A stretch of DNA of 64,000 nt from Burkholderiaceae bacterium (GCA_023954135.1 JAMLIN010000006.1:62001-126000); one strand, 5' to 3'; positions 7,238-18,089 are shown, counted from the first letter of the stretch. Notes: a model not told the origin generated them from the letters alone. Translations and numbers: made by a program.

Positions 7238-9979
7238 TCAGGCGCGCAGGGCCTGCCCGGCGCCGGCCTGCGCCGGCGCGACCGGCAGCATCACGCGGAA
7301 GCAGGCACCCGGCAGGACGCCGCGGGCGAGCTCCACCGTACCGTCGAGCTTGCCGATGATGTTCCGCGAGATGTTCAGCCCCAGGCCGAGGCCTCGCGAG
7401 CCGGTCGCCGCCCCCGGCTCGGCACGGATGAACTTCTCGAATATCGAGCTGCGATACTGGAGCGGGATTCCGGGGCCGTTGTCGGATATCTCGACGATGT
7501 ACATGCCGTCGACGACCCGGGATGCGATGTTCACCCGCGGCTCGGCCGCATCGTTGTACGAGATCGCATTCGAGATGATGTTGATGAAGACCTGGCTGAG
7601 CCGGCCGGCGTCCGCCAGCACGATCGCGCTGCCGGCCCGCGGGCCGTTCTCGATCACGACGAACCGCTTGCGGGCGATCGCCTCGCAGACCATGGCCGCC
7701 TGATCGAGCACCTCCTCGGCGTCGACCGGAACGTTCTCCCAGCCGCGCTCGCCCTGCTCGAGCGCGCTCAGGTCGAGAATGTCGTCGAGCAGGCGGGTCA
7801 GCCGCACGCTTTCGTTGTGGATCGTCGTGATGAAGCGCTGGCGCTGCGCCGGCGGGAGATCGTCGACCGAGAGCAGGATCTCGGCGAACGAACGGATCGA
7901 GGTCATCGGCGTGCGCACCTCATGGCTGACCTGCGACAGGAAATCGTCCTTCTGCCGATGCAGCTCCTGCAGCAAGGCATTGGCTTCCTGGAGCTTCTGC
8001 GCGGCGGTGTGCAGCTCCTGCGACTTCATCTCGAGCACATGCGAGTACTCGATTACCTGCTGGGTCTCGTCGGCGATCCGCATCACCTCCTCGAGCGACA
8101 CCGTGTCGCCGGCCAGCCCCTTGGTCAGCAGGATATGGGCCGAAGCCGAGCCGATCGACCCGGCCAGCTCGCGCTCGAGCCTCGCGATGAATCCGGGGGA
8201 GACATCCCGCTGCCATGCCCTCGTCCCCCGCGACAGGCCGGCCGATTCGAACAGGGATCGCGCGCGGTTCCATCCGAGCACCCGCTCGGCGACGTAGAAG
8301 AGCTCGCGGGTCGTGGTCGATCCGCGGATCACCTGGGGCTGCAGCGAGGCGCCGCGCCGGAACACGTCGACGAAGAGCGCCGCCTGGATCCGCTCCAGGA
8401 CGCTCCGGCTGGTGGCCACGGAAACGCAGAGCAGCGCCGCGGTGTTGAGGAGCAGGCTCCAGAAGACGGCGTGCACCAGGGGATCGACGCCCTCCATGCC
8501 GAACAGGGCCTGCGGGCGAAGCGCGTGGATGCCCCAGGGGCCTTCGTCGAGCAGCGACATCATCAGCGGACTGACCGAGGACAGCGAGGGCAGGAACAGG
8601 GTCCACGCCCAGACGACGAACCCGATGGATATGCCCGCGAGCGCGCCCCTGACGTTCGCGTTTCGCCAGTACAGGGCGGCCAGCATCGCTGGCAGCAGCT
8701 GGGCGACGCCGGCGAAGGAGATCAGCCCGATCTGCGCGAGCGCGGCCGAGGCCGACGTCAGCCGGAAGTACAGGAAGCCGAGCCCGAGCAGGCCCGCGAT
8801 GGAGATCCGCCGGCTGCGCAGCAGCAGGCGTGCGATGTCGTGCTCGCCCTCCTCGTGGCGGCGGCTTGCCCGGCGCAGCATCAGGGGAAGCACGACGTGG
8901 TTCGACACCATGATGGACAGGGCGATCGACGCCACGATGATCATCGAGGTGGCGCTCGAGAAACCGCCGATGAACACCAGCAGCGCCAGCGCATCCTGTC
9001 CCGCGACCATGGGCAGGGTCAGCACGAACATGTCGGGATTGGATCCGGCCGGCATGGTGGCGAGCCCATGGAGCGCGATCGGCATCGTGAAGATGCTCAT
9101 CAGCAGCATGTAGGCGGGGAAGGCCCAGCCGGCCGTGCGCAGGTGGTTCTCGTTCGAGTTCTCGACGACGGTGATCTGGAACTGTCGCGGCAGGCAGATC
9201 ACGGCGCAGGCCGACAGGAACAGCACGGCCACCCAGCGGCTGCCGAAGCCTTCGTTGGTCTGGATGTCGACGCCGGCCGCGACCGCGCGGGCATAGACAT
9301 CGCCGAAACCGTCGTTGGCGCCGTAGACGACGAAGACCCCTACGGCGAGCAGCGCGATCAGCTTGACGACCGCCTCGAAAGCGATCGCGGCGACCACCCC
9401 GAGGTGCTGCTCGCGCGCATCGACGTTGCGGGTTCCGAACAGGATCGTGAAGGCCGCGAGGACGACCGCGATGCCGAACGCCAGGGTGGCCTCGTCGAGC
9501 GCGGCGAGATGATCCTCCCCCGTCCCCCGGGTGACCGAGACGGCCTGGATCGACGCGGCGATCGCCTTGAGCTGCAGCGCGATGTAGGGCGTGACGACGA
9601 CCACCACGATCATGGTGACGAGCACCGCGAGCGCGTTCGACTTGCCGAAGCGCGACGACAGGAAGTCGGCGATCGAGGTGATGCGCTGGGAGTGACTGAT
9701 GCGGATCAGCTTGCGCAGGATGAACCACCAGGCAATGAAGACGAGCGACGGCCCCATGTAGATCGGCAGGAACTCGAGGCCGCGACGCGCGGCGGTGCCG
9801 GCCGCCCCGTAGAAGGTCCAGCTCGTGCAGTACACCGAGATCGAGAGCGTGTAGACGAGCGGCGAGCGAAGAAAGCCGACATGTCCCCGGGCCGAGAGGG
9901 CATCCGACGCATAGGCGAGCAGGAACAGCAGCCCGACATAGCCGATGGCCGTGAGAATGACGAAGTCGGGCGACAGCAT
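7238..9979 (-). CDS. Sodium:solute symporter-histidine kinase fusion (CbrA type)
   Basis: A 913-residue membrane sensor. Residues 1 to about 525 form an SLC5/SSS-like transporter domain with about a dozen hydrophobic helices. Residues about 555-645 resemble the STAC linker found in CbrA-type kinases, followed by a predicted coiled coil (645-678). The kinase has the H-box SHEVRTP (H686), N-box around N804 and G1 box DNGPGI (833-838). No PAS domain separates STAC from the H-box, unlike Pseudomonas CbrA. Family members couple or sense import of amino or carboxylic acids and tune carbon use. It is translationally coupled to the small membrane protein upstream (TGATG overlap), and the probable partner receiver is encoded convergently at 6748. 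Confidence 0.9.
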   Translation of the reverse strand: MLSPDFVILTAIGYVGLLFLLAYASDALSARGHVGFLRSPLVYTLSISVYCTSWTFYGAAGTAARRGLEFLPIYMGPSLVFIAWWFILRKLIRISHSQRITSIADFLSSRFGKSNALAVLVTMIVVVVVTPYIALQLKAIAASIQAVSVTRGTGEDHLAALDEATLAFGIAVVLAAFTILFGTRNVDAREQHLGVVAAIAFEAVVKLIALLAVGVFVVYGANDGFGDVYARAVAAGVDIQTNEGFGSRWVAVLFLSACAVICLPRQFQITVVENSNENHLRTAGWAFPAYMLLMSIFTMPIALHGLATMPAGSNPDMFVLTLPMVAGQDALALLVFIGGFSSATSMIIVASIALSIMVSNHVVLPLMLRRASRRHEEGEHDIARLLLRSRRISIAGLLGLGFLYFRLTSASAALAQIGLISFAGVAQLLPAMLAALYWRNANVRGALAGISIGFVVWAWTLFLPSLSSVSPLMMSLLDEGPWGIHALRPQALFGMEGVDPLVHAVFWSLLLNTAALLCVSVATSRSVLERIQAALFVDVFRRGASLQPQVIRGSTTTRELFYVAERVLGWNRARSLFESAGLSRGTRAWQRDVSPGFIARLERELAGSIGSASAHILLTKGLAGDTVSLEEVMRIADETQQVIEYSHVLEMKSQELHTAAQKLQEANALLQELHRQKDDFLSQVSHEVRTPMTSIRSFAEILLSVDDLPPAQRQRFITTIHNESVRLTRLLDDILDLSALEQGERGWENVPVDAEEVLDQAAMVCEAIARKRFVVIENGPRAGSAIVLADAGRLSQVFINIISNAISYNDAAEPRVNIASRVVDGMYIVEISDNGPGIPLQYRSSIFEKFIRAEPGAATGSRGLGLGLNISRNIIGKLDGTVELARGVLPGACFRVMLPVAPAQAGAGQALRA

Positions 9980-10290
9980 CAGTCGTCGCCAGCCAGCCTT
10001 TCGCTTCGTGGGCCGGGATCCGGGCCGGCCGGCGGCTGCTCGGCACCCGGCGCGAGCGGATCACTGAACGGCCGGCACCATGAGAGAACCAGGGTGCCGA
10101 CGATGATGAGCAACCAGACGGCGAAGAGGTAGAGGATCTCGAGCGGCAGGCCGAACAGGATCAGCCGCCTGCCGACGAACAGGTTGACCAGGGGCGGCAC
10201 CAGCAGCAGGGTGCCGAAGAAGGGCAGCAGGAAAGCCAGCTCTTCCCGGCCCGTCTGCTGTTCGGTGCCTGCCCGTTCGTCGGTCGTCAA
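9979..10290 (-). CDS. Small two-helix membrane protein, putative symporter small subunit
   Basis: A 103-residue protein with a charged N-terminus, two hydrophobic helices (about residues 21-40 and 50-72) and a Pro-rich hydrophilic tail. The pattern LLLVPPLVN ... LFGLPLEILY ... resembles the short DUF3311/DUF4212 proteins that sit next to SSS-family transporters. Its stop overlaps the start of the transporter-kinase by one base (TGATG), so the two are made together and probably form a complex. Exact Pfam family not certain. Confidence 0.7.
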   Translation of the reverse strand: MTTDERAGTEQQTGREELAFLLPFFGTLLLVPPLVNLFVGRRLILFGLPLEILYLFAVWLLIIVGTLVLSWCRPFSDPLAPGAEQPPAGPDPGPRSERLAGDD

Positions 10291-10315
10291 TGCCGCCCCC
10301 CTGAGCTTCGGCCGA

Positions 10316-11302
10316 TCAGATCGTCACGTTCGGCTCCACGCCAAGTCCCGCAAGCCGAGCCGCGGCTTCGTCCGCCATCCGTTCGACGATCCGTGCCGCG
10401 GGCTCGATGGAATCGATCAGGCCCGCGGCCTCCCCGAACCAGACCCCGGTGTTCTCCGGATCCCCGGCGGTGAAGGCCTGCCGGTAGCGCGGGCCTTCCA
10501 CCGCGACCTGGCGCTCCAGCTCCGCCTCGCGCCCGTGCCAGCGGTCGGTGAAGGCATTTCGCCGGATCCGGGCGCTGAACCCGCGCGGCCAGGGTATCTG
10601 GCGGGCGATGTCGGCCACCGCGGTGCGCAGCGTGCCGTCGCCGTCGGTTTCGAGGATGGCGCGGTGGTGTCCGTCGTGGACCAGGGCTTCCCTGGACGCC
10701 CACAGGCGGGTTCCGACCAGGACGCCATCGGCGCCGAGGGCGAGCGCTGCCGCCAGTCCCCGTCCATCGGCGATGCCGCCCGCCGCCAGCAGCAGCGTAT
10801 CGGGAGCATGCGCGGCGAGATGGTCGGCGACTTCGGGAACGAATGTCAGCGTCCCCCGCAGCGCGCCGTGTCCGCCCGCCTCCGAGCCTTGCGCGACGAC
10901 CACGTCGGCACCCACGTCCACGGCGTCCATCACATGGTCCATGTCCTGGCACTGGCAGATGACGCGCGCGCCGGCAGCGCGGATCTCGTCGACGAAGGGG
11001 CGCGGATCGCCGAAGGACAGCATGACCGCGGCCGGCCGATGCGCGAGCACGTCGGTCAGCATCGACGGCGACTTCCGCAGCGACCAGGTGATGAAGCCGA
11101 CCCCCACCCGCGCACCGGCAGCCGCCTCGAACTGCTCCTCGAGCCAGGAAGCATCGCCGTAGCCGCCACCGATCAATCCGAGCCCTCCGGCCCGGCTCAC
11201 CGCTGCCGCGAGAGCGCCGCCGGCGGCGAACGCCATGGGCGCCGAGACCACCGGGTGCCGCAGGCCGAGCACCTTGGTTAGTCGTGTCGAGAGTGTGGCC
11301 AT
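10316..11302 (-). CDS. Nitronate monooxygenase-like FMN enzyme
   Basis: A 328-residue TIM-barrel flavoprotein of the nitronate monooxygenase / 2-nitropropane dioxygenase family, which oxidises alkyl nitronates such as propionate-3-nitronate; many members have other or unknown substrates. Family motifs: N-terminal HPVVSAPMA, QGSEAGGH at the FMN phosphate site, and AAGGIADGRG followed by GADGVLVGTR. Start at ATG 11302, preceded by GGAG at suitable spacing; the upstream ATG 11338 would add an unrelated 12 residues. Encoded alone between the kinase operon and the decayed GNAT gene. Confidence 0.85.
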   Translation of the reverse strand: MATLSTRLTKVLGLRHPVVSAPMAFAAGGALAAAVSRAGGLGLIGGGYGDASWLEEQFEAAAGARVGVGFITWSLRKSPSMLTDVLAHRPAAVMLSFGDPRPFVDEIRAAGARVICQCQDMDHVMDAVDVGADVVVAQGSEAGGHGALRGTLTFVPEVADHLAAHAPDTLLLAAGGIADGRGLAAALALGADGVLVGTRLWASREALVHDGHHRAILETDGDGTLRTAVADIARQIPWPRGFSARIRRNAFTDRWHGREAELERQVAVEGPRYRQAFTAGDPENTGVWFGEAAGLIDSIEPAARIVERMADEAAARLAGLGVEPNVTI

Positions 11303-11360
11303 GGGTTCTCCGTTGATGTTCGGGACATTAGAGAACAACGCCCGCTATCGCGAGGAGGCT

Positions 11361-11783
11361 CTTCTCACTCGCCGAGAGCGCCTGTCGAGCCGCCTGAAGC
11401 CTGGCGCAAGCATTGGCATGGACGGCGTCTTCAGTATGCAAGGCTACTATGCAAAAGGCGGCTTCGTCTTTTCCCACCGGGACTTGCGTTTTCGCACCGA
11501 GATCGCTGACTCGCCGACGGACCTGCCTGCGAGCAGCCGGCACATCGTTCCGCTTGCGGACGCGCCTTTCGAGCAGATCCTCGACTATGATCGGAGCTGC
11601 TTTCCCGCCAGCCGCGCGAAGTTTCTGAAAGCGTGGATCTCCCAATCCGACGCTCTTGCGCTTGGCTACCTGCACGATGAAAGCATGACCGAGGTTTTCG
11701 GTTGCGCACGGATGTATCTGGGAACCCCGCCGGTCTTGCGCCACGAACGGATCTTCGGGGTCACGACTTTCGAGTTCGGGTGA
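11361..11783 (+). pseudogene. Decayed GNAT acetyltransferase gene (YitH-like)
   Basis: The frame reads like the middle of a YitH-type GNAT acetyltransferase: IGMDGVFSMQGYYAKGGF, then DYDRSCFPASRAKFLKAW. After SDALALGY it jumps straight to the family's C-terminal end (CARMYLGTPP, then RIFGVTTFEFG). Intact relatives have a first acetyltransferase domain of roughly 80-100 residues before this point and about 90 residues between the two blocks. Both are missing here, so the gene is truncated at the 5' end and internally deleted in frame. No start codon with a ribosome-binding site is seen. Judged non-functional. Confidence 0.7.
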
Positions 11784-11867
11784 TCCCTGAATCGAGCAAT
11801 GGCGCGGCTTGCGACCCATTGCGGACACACGGTGGCCGACAGGCCCAAGATTCCGGCCAGCTTCGGG

Positions 11868-11873
11868 TACAAT
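11868..11873 (+). promoter_or_regulatory. Probable -10 element of the tRNA-Ser promoter
   Basis: TACAAT lies 37 bases before the mature tRNA 5' end. The -35 region is not close to consensus. Confidence 0.45.
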
Positions 11874-11910
11874 GCGCCCCGAGCCGGCATCGAGAGCAAT
11901 CTTGAAGCCA

Positions 11911-12004
11911 GGAGACGTGGCCGAGAGGTCGAAGGCACTCCCCTGCTAAGGGAGCATGCGGGCCAAAACCTGCATCGAGGGTTCGAATCCCTCCGTCTCC
12001 GCCA
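11911..12004 (+). tRNA. tRNA-Ser (anticodon GCU), CCA encoded
   Basis: A 94-nt tRNA with a class II long variable arm, as expected for serine. Acceptor strands GGAGACG (11911-11917) and CGTCTCC (11994-12000) pair perfectly, followed by discriminator G and encoded CCA (12002-12004). The anticodon loop CTGCTAA sits between CTCCC and GGGAG, giving anticodon GCT (11945-11947), which reads AGC/AGU. The T-loop GGTTCGAATCC is canonical. Confidence 0.97.
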
Positions 12005-12012
12005 AACAACTG

Positions 12013-12039
12013 CGCCCGCGATAGCGGGCGTTGTTGTTT
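12013..12039 (+). terminator. Intrinsic terminator of tRNA-Ser
   Basis: A 7-bp GC stem (CGCCCGC at 12013-12019, GCGGGCG at 12024-12030) with GATA loop is followed by TTGTTGTTT. It starts 8 bases after the encoded CCA. Confidence 0.85.
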
Positions 12040-12118
12040 GGCGGGGACAGCACAGCGCCTGCGCGCTGTGCGCGAGGGATTCGAAGGGGAAAAGGCCGGG
12101 TTTCCCCGGAGTCCCCTT

Positions 12119-13375
12119 TCAGACGATCTCCTGCTCCAGCCCGAAGGCCTTGTGCAGCGCCCGGACCGCGAGCTCCATGTACTTGTCGGCGATCACCACC
12201 GAGATCTTGATCTCCGATGTCGAGATCATCTGGATGTTGATGCCTTCCTCGTACAGGGTGCGGAACATCTCGCTCGCCACGCCCGCGTGCGAGCGCATCC
12301 CGATGCCGACCGCCGAGACCTTGCAGATGTCCGGGTCGCCGACGATCTCGCCGGTTCCGAGCGGACCGCGGACCTCGCGCTCCATGATCTCGAGGGTACG
12401 CTTGTACTCGGAGTGCGGCACCGTGAAGGAAAAGTCCGTCATGCCGCCGACCGACTGGTTCTGGATGATGACGTCGACGTCGATGTTCGCCGCCGCGATG
12501 GGCCCGAGGATCTGGAAGGCGATCCCCGGCCGGTCGGGCACGTGCATGACGGTGATCTTGGCGGCGTCGCGGCTGAACGCGATGCCCGATATGACGGCCT
12601 TTTCCATGTTCTCGTCTTCCTCGAATGTGATCAGGGTTCCCGAGGCAGCCTCTTCCTCGACCGGGATGTCCGGCGGGGTCAGGCTCGACAGGACCCGGGT
12701 CCGCACCTGGTACTTGCCGGCGAACTCGACCGAACGGATCTGCAGGACCTTCGAGCCGAGGCTCGCCATCTCGAGCATCTCCTCGAAGGTGATGCGCGCG
12801 AGGCGCCGTGCGTCCGGGACCACCCGCGGATCGGTGGTGTAGACGCCGTCGACATCGGTGAAGATCAGGCATTCCGCGGCGCCCATCGCCGCGGCGACCG
12901 CCACCGCCGAAGTATCCGATCCGCCGCGGCCCAGGGTCGTGATGTTGCCGTTCGGATCCACGCCCTGGAATCCGGTCACGATGACCACCCGGCCGGCGGT
13001 GAGCTCCGCCCGGATGCGGCTGTCGTCGATCGATTCGATCCGTGCCTTGCCGTAGGCATCATCGGTGCGCACCGGCACCTGCCAGCCGGTGAAGCTCACC
13101 GCATCGATGCCGACCGACTGCAGCGCGATCGCGAGCAGCCCGACCGAGACCTGCTCGCCGGTGGAAGCGATCATGTCGAGCTCGCGCCGCGACGGGGCTT
13201 CGCTGATCTCGTGGGCGAGGCCGAGCAGGCGATTGGTCTCGCCCGACATCGCCGAGGGTACGACGACGACCTGGTGCCCGGCGCGATGCCACTTGGCGAC
13301 GCGTTCGGCGACATTGCGGATGCGCTCGACCGAGCCCATCGAAGTGCCGCCGTACTTGTGGACGATGAGGGACAT
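12119..13375 (-). CDS. lysC: Aspartate kinase
   Basis: Catalyses ATP-dependent phosphorylation of L-aspartate, the first step toward lysine, threonine, methionine and diaminopimelate. 418 residues from ATG 13375, where the protein begins with the family signature HKYGGTSMGS; an upstream ATG at 13441 would add 22 unrelated residues. The N-terminal amino acid kinase domain (RGGSDTSAVA, FTDVDGVYTTDPR) is followed by two ACT domains typical of lysine/threonine feedback-controlled aspartokinases. dapA, the next branch enzyme, lies about 20 kb away. Encoded at the end of the cysS / glycosylase / accA / tilS / lysC stretch. Confidence 0.97.
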   Translation of the reverse strand: MSLIVHKYGGTSMGSVERIRNVAERVAKWHRAGHQVVVVPSAMSGETNRLLGLAHEISEAPSRRELDMIASTGEQVSVGLLAIALQSVGIDAVSFTGWQVPVRTDDAYGKARIESIDDSRIRAELTAGRVVIVTGFQGVDPNGNITTLGRGGSDTSAVAVAAAMGAAECLIFTDVDGVYTTDPRVVPDARRLARITFEEMLEMASLGSKVLQIRSVEFAGKYQVRTRVLSSLTPPDIPVEEEAASGTLITFEEDENMEKAVISGIAFSRDAAKITVMHVPDRPGIAFQILGPIAAANIDVDVIIQNQSVGGMTDFSFTVPHSEYKRTLEIMEREVRGPLGTGEIVGDPDICKVSAVGIGMRSHAGVASEMFRTLYEEGINIQMISTSEIKISVVIADKYMELAVRALHKAFGLEQEIV

Positions 13376-13465
13376 GGCGTGTGATTTCCGGCTTGCGCAC
13401 GCCGCCCCGCCCTCGCGAGGACACGGCGGCAAAACATTCAATTATAGGAGATGCGGCCGCCCGCT

Positions 13466-14855
13466 TCAGGAGGCGTCCGGGCCTGCGCAAAGAAAGCGCC
13501 GGCGCGGGTCGTCCGCGGCGCGCGGCTCGAAGCGCAGCCCGACGCCGGCCGAGCCGCCGCCGCCGGAAGCCGCCACCGCGTTCCCGTCGACGTTACAGCC
13601 GAAACCGGCCGCGTACACCACCCGGCCGTCGATCTCCACCACCGGCAGGCCCGTCCGCAGCCAGGGCGGCACCGCCCGCTCCTGCCAGAGATTCTTCAGG
13701 GTCCGCGACGGCCGGCCGGCAACGGTGCGCAGGCGATCGCCGGCACGGGCACGGCGGACCAGCAGGGGCCGCGACCTCAGCCAGTCGGCCGGCAGCGGTC
13801 CGCCCGGCACGATGCGCAGCCGGGCATCATGGTCCGGCAACGCGAGATCCGGCTCCCCCTGCCAGTGCCAGCGGATCTCGCCCGGCGTGGCGTCGATCCC
13901 GCCCCGCTCGATCCAGACCGAGTCGCGATAGCGGCATAGCCATGCGCCGGCATGCGGCAGGCGCAGCGGCGGCGCGCCGGCCGCACCGAGCTGGCGCCGC
14001 CAGTCGGCCAGCCGCGCCGCGCTGGGCGCCGGGAGGCCCTGCCCGTCGACCCAGGCGCGCAGCACCAGGGCATGGCGGGCGTCGGACAGGCCGGCCAGCC
14101 CGCGAGCATCGAGCCGGCCGTCGGCATCGACCAGCCTGTCGAGCTCCTCGGCGGCAATCCCGGCGAGCAGGGCCCGGGCTTCGGCGAGATGCCCGATCGC
14201 ACGCATCGCCCCGACACGGAAGCCCGGCATCGCCGCCTCGAGCGCCGGCAGGGCCTGATGGCGCAGGGCATTGCGCGCGAACCGGCAGTCGCCGTTGGAA
14301 GGGTCCTGGACGAATTCGAGGCCACGGGCGCGGGCATGGGCCTCGAGCGCGATGCGCGGCAGCGCCAGCAGCGGGCGATGCAGGCCGCGCTCGGCCGGAT
14401 GGGCGGACGCCATCGCGGCGAGCCCGCGGGGCCCGGCGCCGCGCCCGAGGGCGATCAGCAGGGTCTCGACCTGGTCGTCGGCATGATGGGCGCAGGAGAC
14501 CAGATCGCAGCCGGCATCCGTCGCGATACGGTCCAGCGCGGCGTAGCGGGCCCTGCGGGCCCAGGCCTCGACGCTGTCGCCGGCCGCCGGCATGCCGTCG
14601 AGCCGGTGGGAGGTCGCATCGACACCGATCGCCCTCGCCCGCTCGGCGACGAACCGCGCCCAGCGCCCGGACCCGGGCTGCAGCGCGTGGTCGACATGGC
14701 CGACATGGAGCCGCTCCGGAGGGACGAGACCCGCCAGGGCGTCGAGCAACACCATCGAATCGAGCCCGCCGCTCACCGCCACCAGGATGCGCCGCCCGGC
14801 CGCTGGCCCGGCCAGCCAGCCGACCAGGGTATCGACTACCGCCGAAGCGCCCGTG

Positions 14856-14884
<29 letters not shown>
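13466..14884 (-). CDS. tilS: tRNA(Ile)-lysidine synthase
   Basis: Modifies C34 of the tRNA-Ile CAU anticodon to lysidine, using ATP and lysine, so that the tRNA reads AUA and is charged with isoleucine. 472 residues. The N-terminal N-type ATP pyrophosphatase P-loop SGGLDS is at residues 38-43, followed by [10 protein letters not shown]. The middle and C-terminal TilS domains are present ([14 protein letters not shown]). The start overlaps the 3' end of accA by 29 bases, which suggests coupling with accA. Confidence 0.95.
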
Positions 14885-15817
<933 letters not shown>

Positions 15818-15821
<4 letters not shown>

Positions 15822-16438
15822 CGATTCTCCACCGGCAGCGGATCGAGGCAGCGCCACATGTACCAGGTGGCCAGGCTTCGCCACGGGCGCCAGCGCTCGC
15901 CGATGGCCAGTGCCTCGCTGCGCGTCGGGACCATGCCGTCCGTGTAGTTGCGGGCGATTCCGCGCAGCAATCCGACATCATCGACCGGAAAGACATCCGG
16001 CCGGTGCAGATTGAATATCAAAAGCATCTCGGCTGTCCAGCGACCGACGCCCCGCACCCGACTGAGCTCGGCGACCAGCTCGTCGTCGTCCAGCCCCGCC
16101 CAGCGCGCCGGATCGACCTCGCCGCTGGCGAAGCGGGCGGCGAGATCCTTGAGGTATTCGGCCTTGCGTGCCGACAGGCCGCAATCGCGCAGGGTGGCGA
16201 TGCGCATCCGCGATATCCGGTCCGGGTCGACCCTGCGGGCGCGCGCCACGACCCGGCCCCAGACCGCCTGGGCGGCGGCCACGGAGATCTGCTGGCCGAC
16301 GATCGAGCGGGCGAGCGTCTGGAAGGGATCGCCGCGCTGGACGATATGGCCCGGCCCGCACTCGCCCATGACCCGTGCCAGCGTCGGATCACGGGCGGCC
16401 AGCGCGAGGCCCGCCTCGTCCCACCACGGTGGCTTCAT
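15818..16438 (-). CDS. DNA-3-methyladenine glycosylase II-like (AlkA family, HhH-GPD)
   Basis: Base-excision repair glycosylase that removes alkylated purines. 206 residues with the HhH-GPD fold: [11 protein letters not shown] near residue 46, the helix-hairpin-helix [14 protein letters not shown] and the catalytic Asp in FPVDDVGL. It has only the HhH core, not the N-terminal domain of E. coli AlkA, and is close in size to the short AlkA2/Mag types. Start ATG 16438 lies 28 bases after the cysS stop; its stop overlaps the accA start. Confidence 0.9.
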
Positions 16439-16466
16439 CGAAGCGCTCCGGGACCGGCGACCGCCG

Positions 16467-17897
16467 TCATTGGCGGCGCCATGTGGTGCCGGCCGCCGAA
16501 TCCTCGAGCACGATGCCCTGCTGCGCGAGATCGTCGCGAATCCGGTCGGCGAGCGCGAAGTCGCGCGACTTCTTGGCGGCGGCACGCTCGGCGATGGCCG
16601 CGGCGATGGCGGCATCGTCGGGACCGCTGGCGGTGACGGCATCGGCGCCGAGCAGGCCCGATCGCCTCACTTCGTGCGGATCGCGCCCGAGCAGGCCGAG
16701 ATGGCCGGCCAGGCGACGCAGCTCCTGCTCGAGGCCGGCATCGGGCTGGCGATTGAGCTCGGCCGCCATCTCGAAGAGCACGGCGAGCGCGACCGGGGTA
16801 TTGAAGTCGTCGTCCATCGCCTCGCGAAACCGCTCGGCGAAACCGCCGACGGACGCCGCGGAACCCGCCGTATCGACGTTCGCGGCACCAGCCGCGCCCT
16901 GCTGTCCGAGGGCGTTGTACAGGCGCAGCAGCGAAGCGCGCGCATCCTCGAGATGGGCATCCGAATAGTTGAGCGGGCTGCGGTAGTGCGCCCGCAGGAT
17001 GAACAGGCGCAGCACCTCGGGGTCGAAGCGGCGCAGGACGTCGCGCACGGTGAAGAAGTTGCCGAGCGACTTCGACATCTTCTCGTCGTCGATCCGCACG
17101 AAGCCGTTGTGGATCCAGTAGTTGACGAAGCGCCCCTCGCGACCGTGGAAATTGGCGCCCTCGCTCTGCGCGATCTCGTTCTCGTGGTGCGGGAACTGCA
17201 GGTCGGCGCCGCCGCCATGGATGTCGAGCGTCTCGCCCAGCAGGGTGGTCGCCATCGCCGAGCACTCGATATGCCAGCCGGGCCGCCCGGGACCGAGCTT
17301 CGATGCCCAGGTGGCATCGGCCGGCTCGTCCGCCTTGGCCGCCTTCCAGAGCACGAAATCGAGCGGATCCTGCTTGCCCGCATCGACCGCCACCCGCTCG
17401 CCGGCGCGCAGGTCGTCGAGCGACTTCCCGGAAAGCCGGCCGTAGCGCGGAAAGCGCCGCACCGCGAAATTGACGTCGCCGTTGTCGGCCTGGTAGGCGA
17501 GTTCGTTCTCGCGCAGGCGCTCGATCATCGCCAGCATCTGCGGGACGTGGTCGGTGGCGCGGGGCTCGAAGTCGGGCCGCTCGACGCCCAGCGCGGCCTC
17601 GTCCTCGTGCATCGCGGCGATGAAGCGATCGGTGAGCGAGCGGATCGACTCGTTGTTCTCGACCGCCCGGCGGATGATCTTGTCCTCGATGTCGGTGACG
17701 TTGCGCACGTAGCGCACTTCGTAGCCGCTTGCCCGCAGCCAGCGCTGGATCATGTCGAACACGACCAGGACCCGGGCATGGCCGATGTGGCAATAGTCGT
17801 AGACGGTCATGCCGCAGACGTACATGCGCACCCGCCCCGGCTCGATCGGCTCGAACACTTCCTTGCGGCGGGATTCGGTATTGTGGATTCGGAGCAT
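16467..17897 (-). CDS. cysS: Cysteine-tRNA ligase
   Basis: Charges tRNA-Cys. 476 residues, usual length. Zinc-ligand Cys28 lies in MYVCGMT, HIGH is at residues 37-40 and KMSKS at 273-277. The [10 protein letters not shown] and [10 protein letters not shown] motifs of the active site are intact. It is probably the first gene of the minus-strand run cysS / alkA-like / accA / tilS, with the TPR gene divergent at 18090. Confidence 0.97.
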   Translation of the reverse strand: MLRIHNTESRRKEVFEPIEPGRVRMYVCGMTVYDYCHIGHARVLVVFDMIQRWLRASGYEVRYVRNVTDIEDKIIRRAVENNESIRSLTDRFIAAMHEDEAALGVERPDFEPRATDHVPQMLAMIERLRENELAYQADNGDVNFAVRRFPRYGRLSGKSLDDLRAGERVAVDAGKQDPLDFVLWKAAKADEPADATWASKLGPGRPGWHIECSAMATTLLGETLDIHGGGADLQFPHHENEIAQSEGANFHGREGRFVNYWIHNGFVRIDDEKMSKSLGNFFTVRDVLRRFDPEVLRLFILRAHYRSPLNYSDAHLEDARASLLRLYNALGQQGAAGAANVDTAGSAASVGGFAERFREAMDDDFNTPVALAVLFEMAAELNRQPDAGLEQELRRLAGHLGLLGRDPHEVRRSGLLGADAVTASGPDDAAIAAAIAERAAAKKSRDFALADRIRDDLAQQGIVLEDSAAGTTWRRQ

Positions 17898-18077
17898 CGG
17901 ACGAAGTCGCGGGAGGCCGGATCAGCGGCGCATCGTACTCGAATTCCGCCGGGCACCGCGCCGCCCGGCCCCATGCCGCATGGCAGAGGCCCGAGCCCGG
18001 TCGGTCTCGGGATTCAGGCTGGCCGGCACACCAGCCCGCACATGGCACGGGCACACGCGGATTCGCATGGCGATTGC

Positions 18078-18083
18078 TAGAAT
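18078..18083 (+). promoter_or_regulatory. -10 element of the TPR gene, possibly giving a leaderless mRNA
   Basis: TAGAAT ends 6 bases before the predicted ATG at 18090. If transcription begins 6-8 bases after the -10, the mRNA would start at or next to the A of the start codon. No ribosome-binding site precedes the ATG. Confidence 0.45.
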
Positions 18084-18089
18084 GCCGCC

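Larger units (their letters stand above)
11334..12035. repeat. 19-bp perfect inverted repeat bracketing the GNAT remnant and tRNA-Ser
   Basis: AACAACGCCCGCTATCGCG at 11334-11352 is the exact reverse complement of 12017-12035. The right copy is part of the tRNA terminator hairpin. The left copy lies where the broken GNAT frame begins. The enclosed 700 bases hold the pseudogene and the tRNA gene. Confidence 0.75.

Noticed and set aside
11235-11360. Upstream ATG giving a 182-codon open frame for the GNAT remnant
   Set aside because: The first 40 codons are opposite the nitronate monooxygenase start and its promoter side and show no similarity to the acetyltransferase N-terminus.
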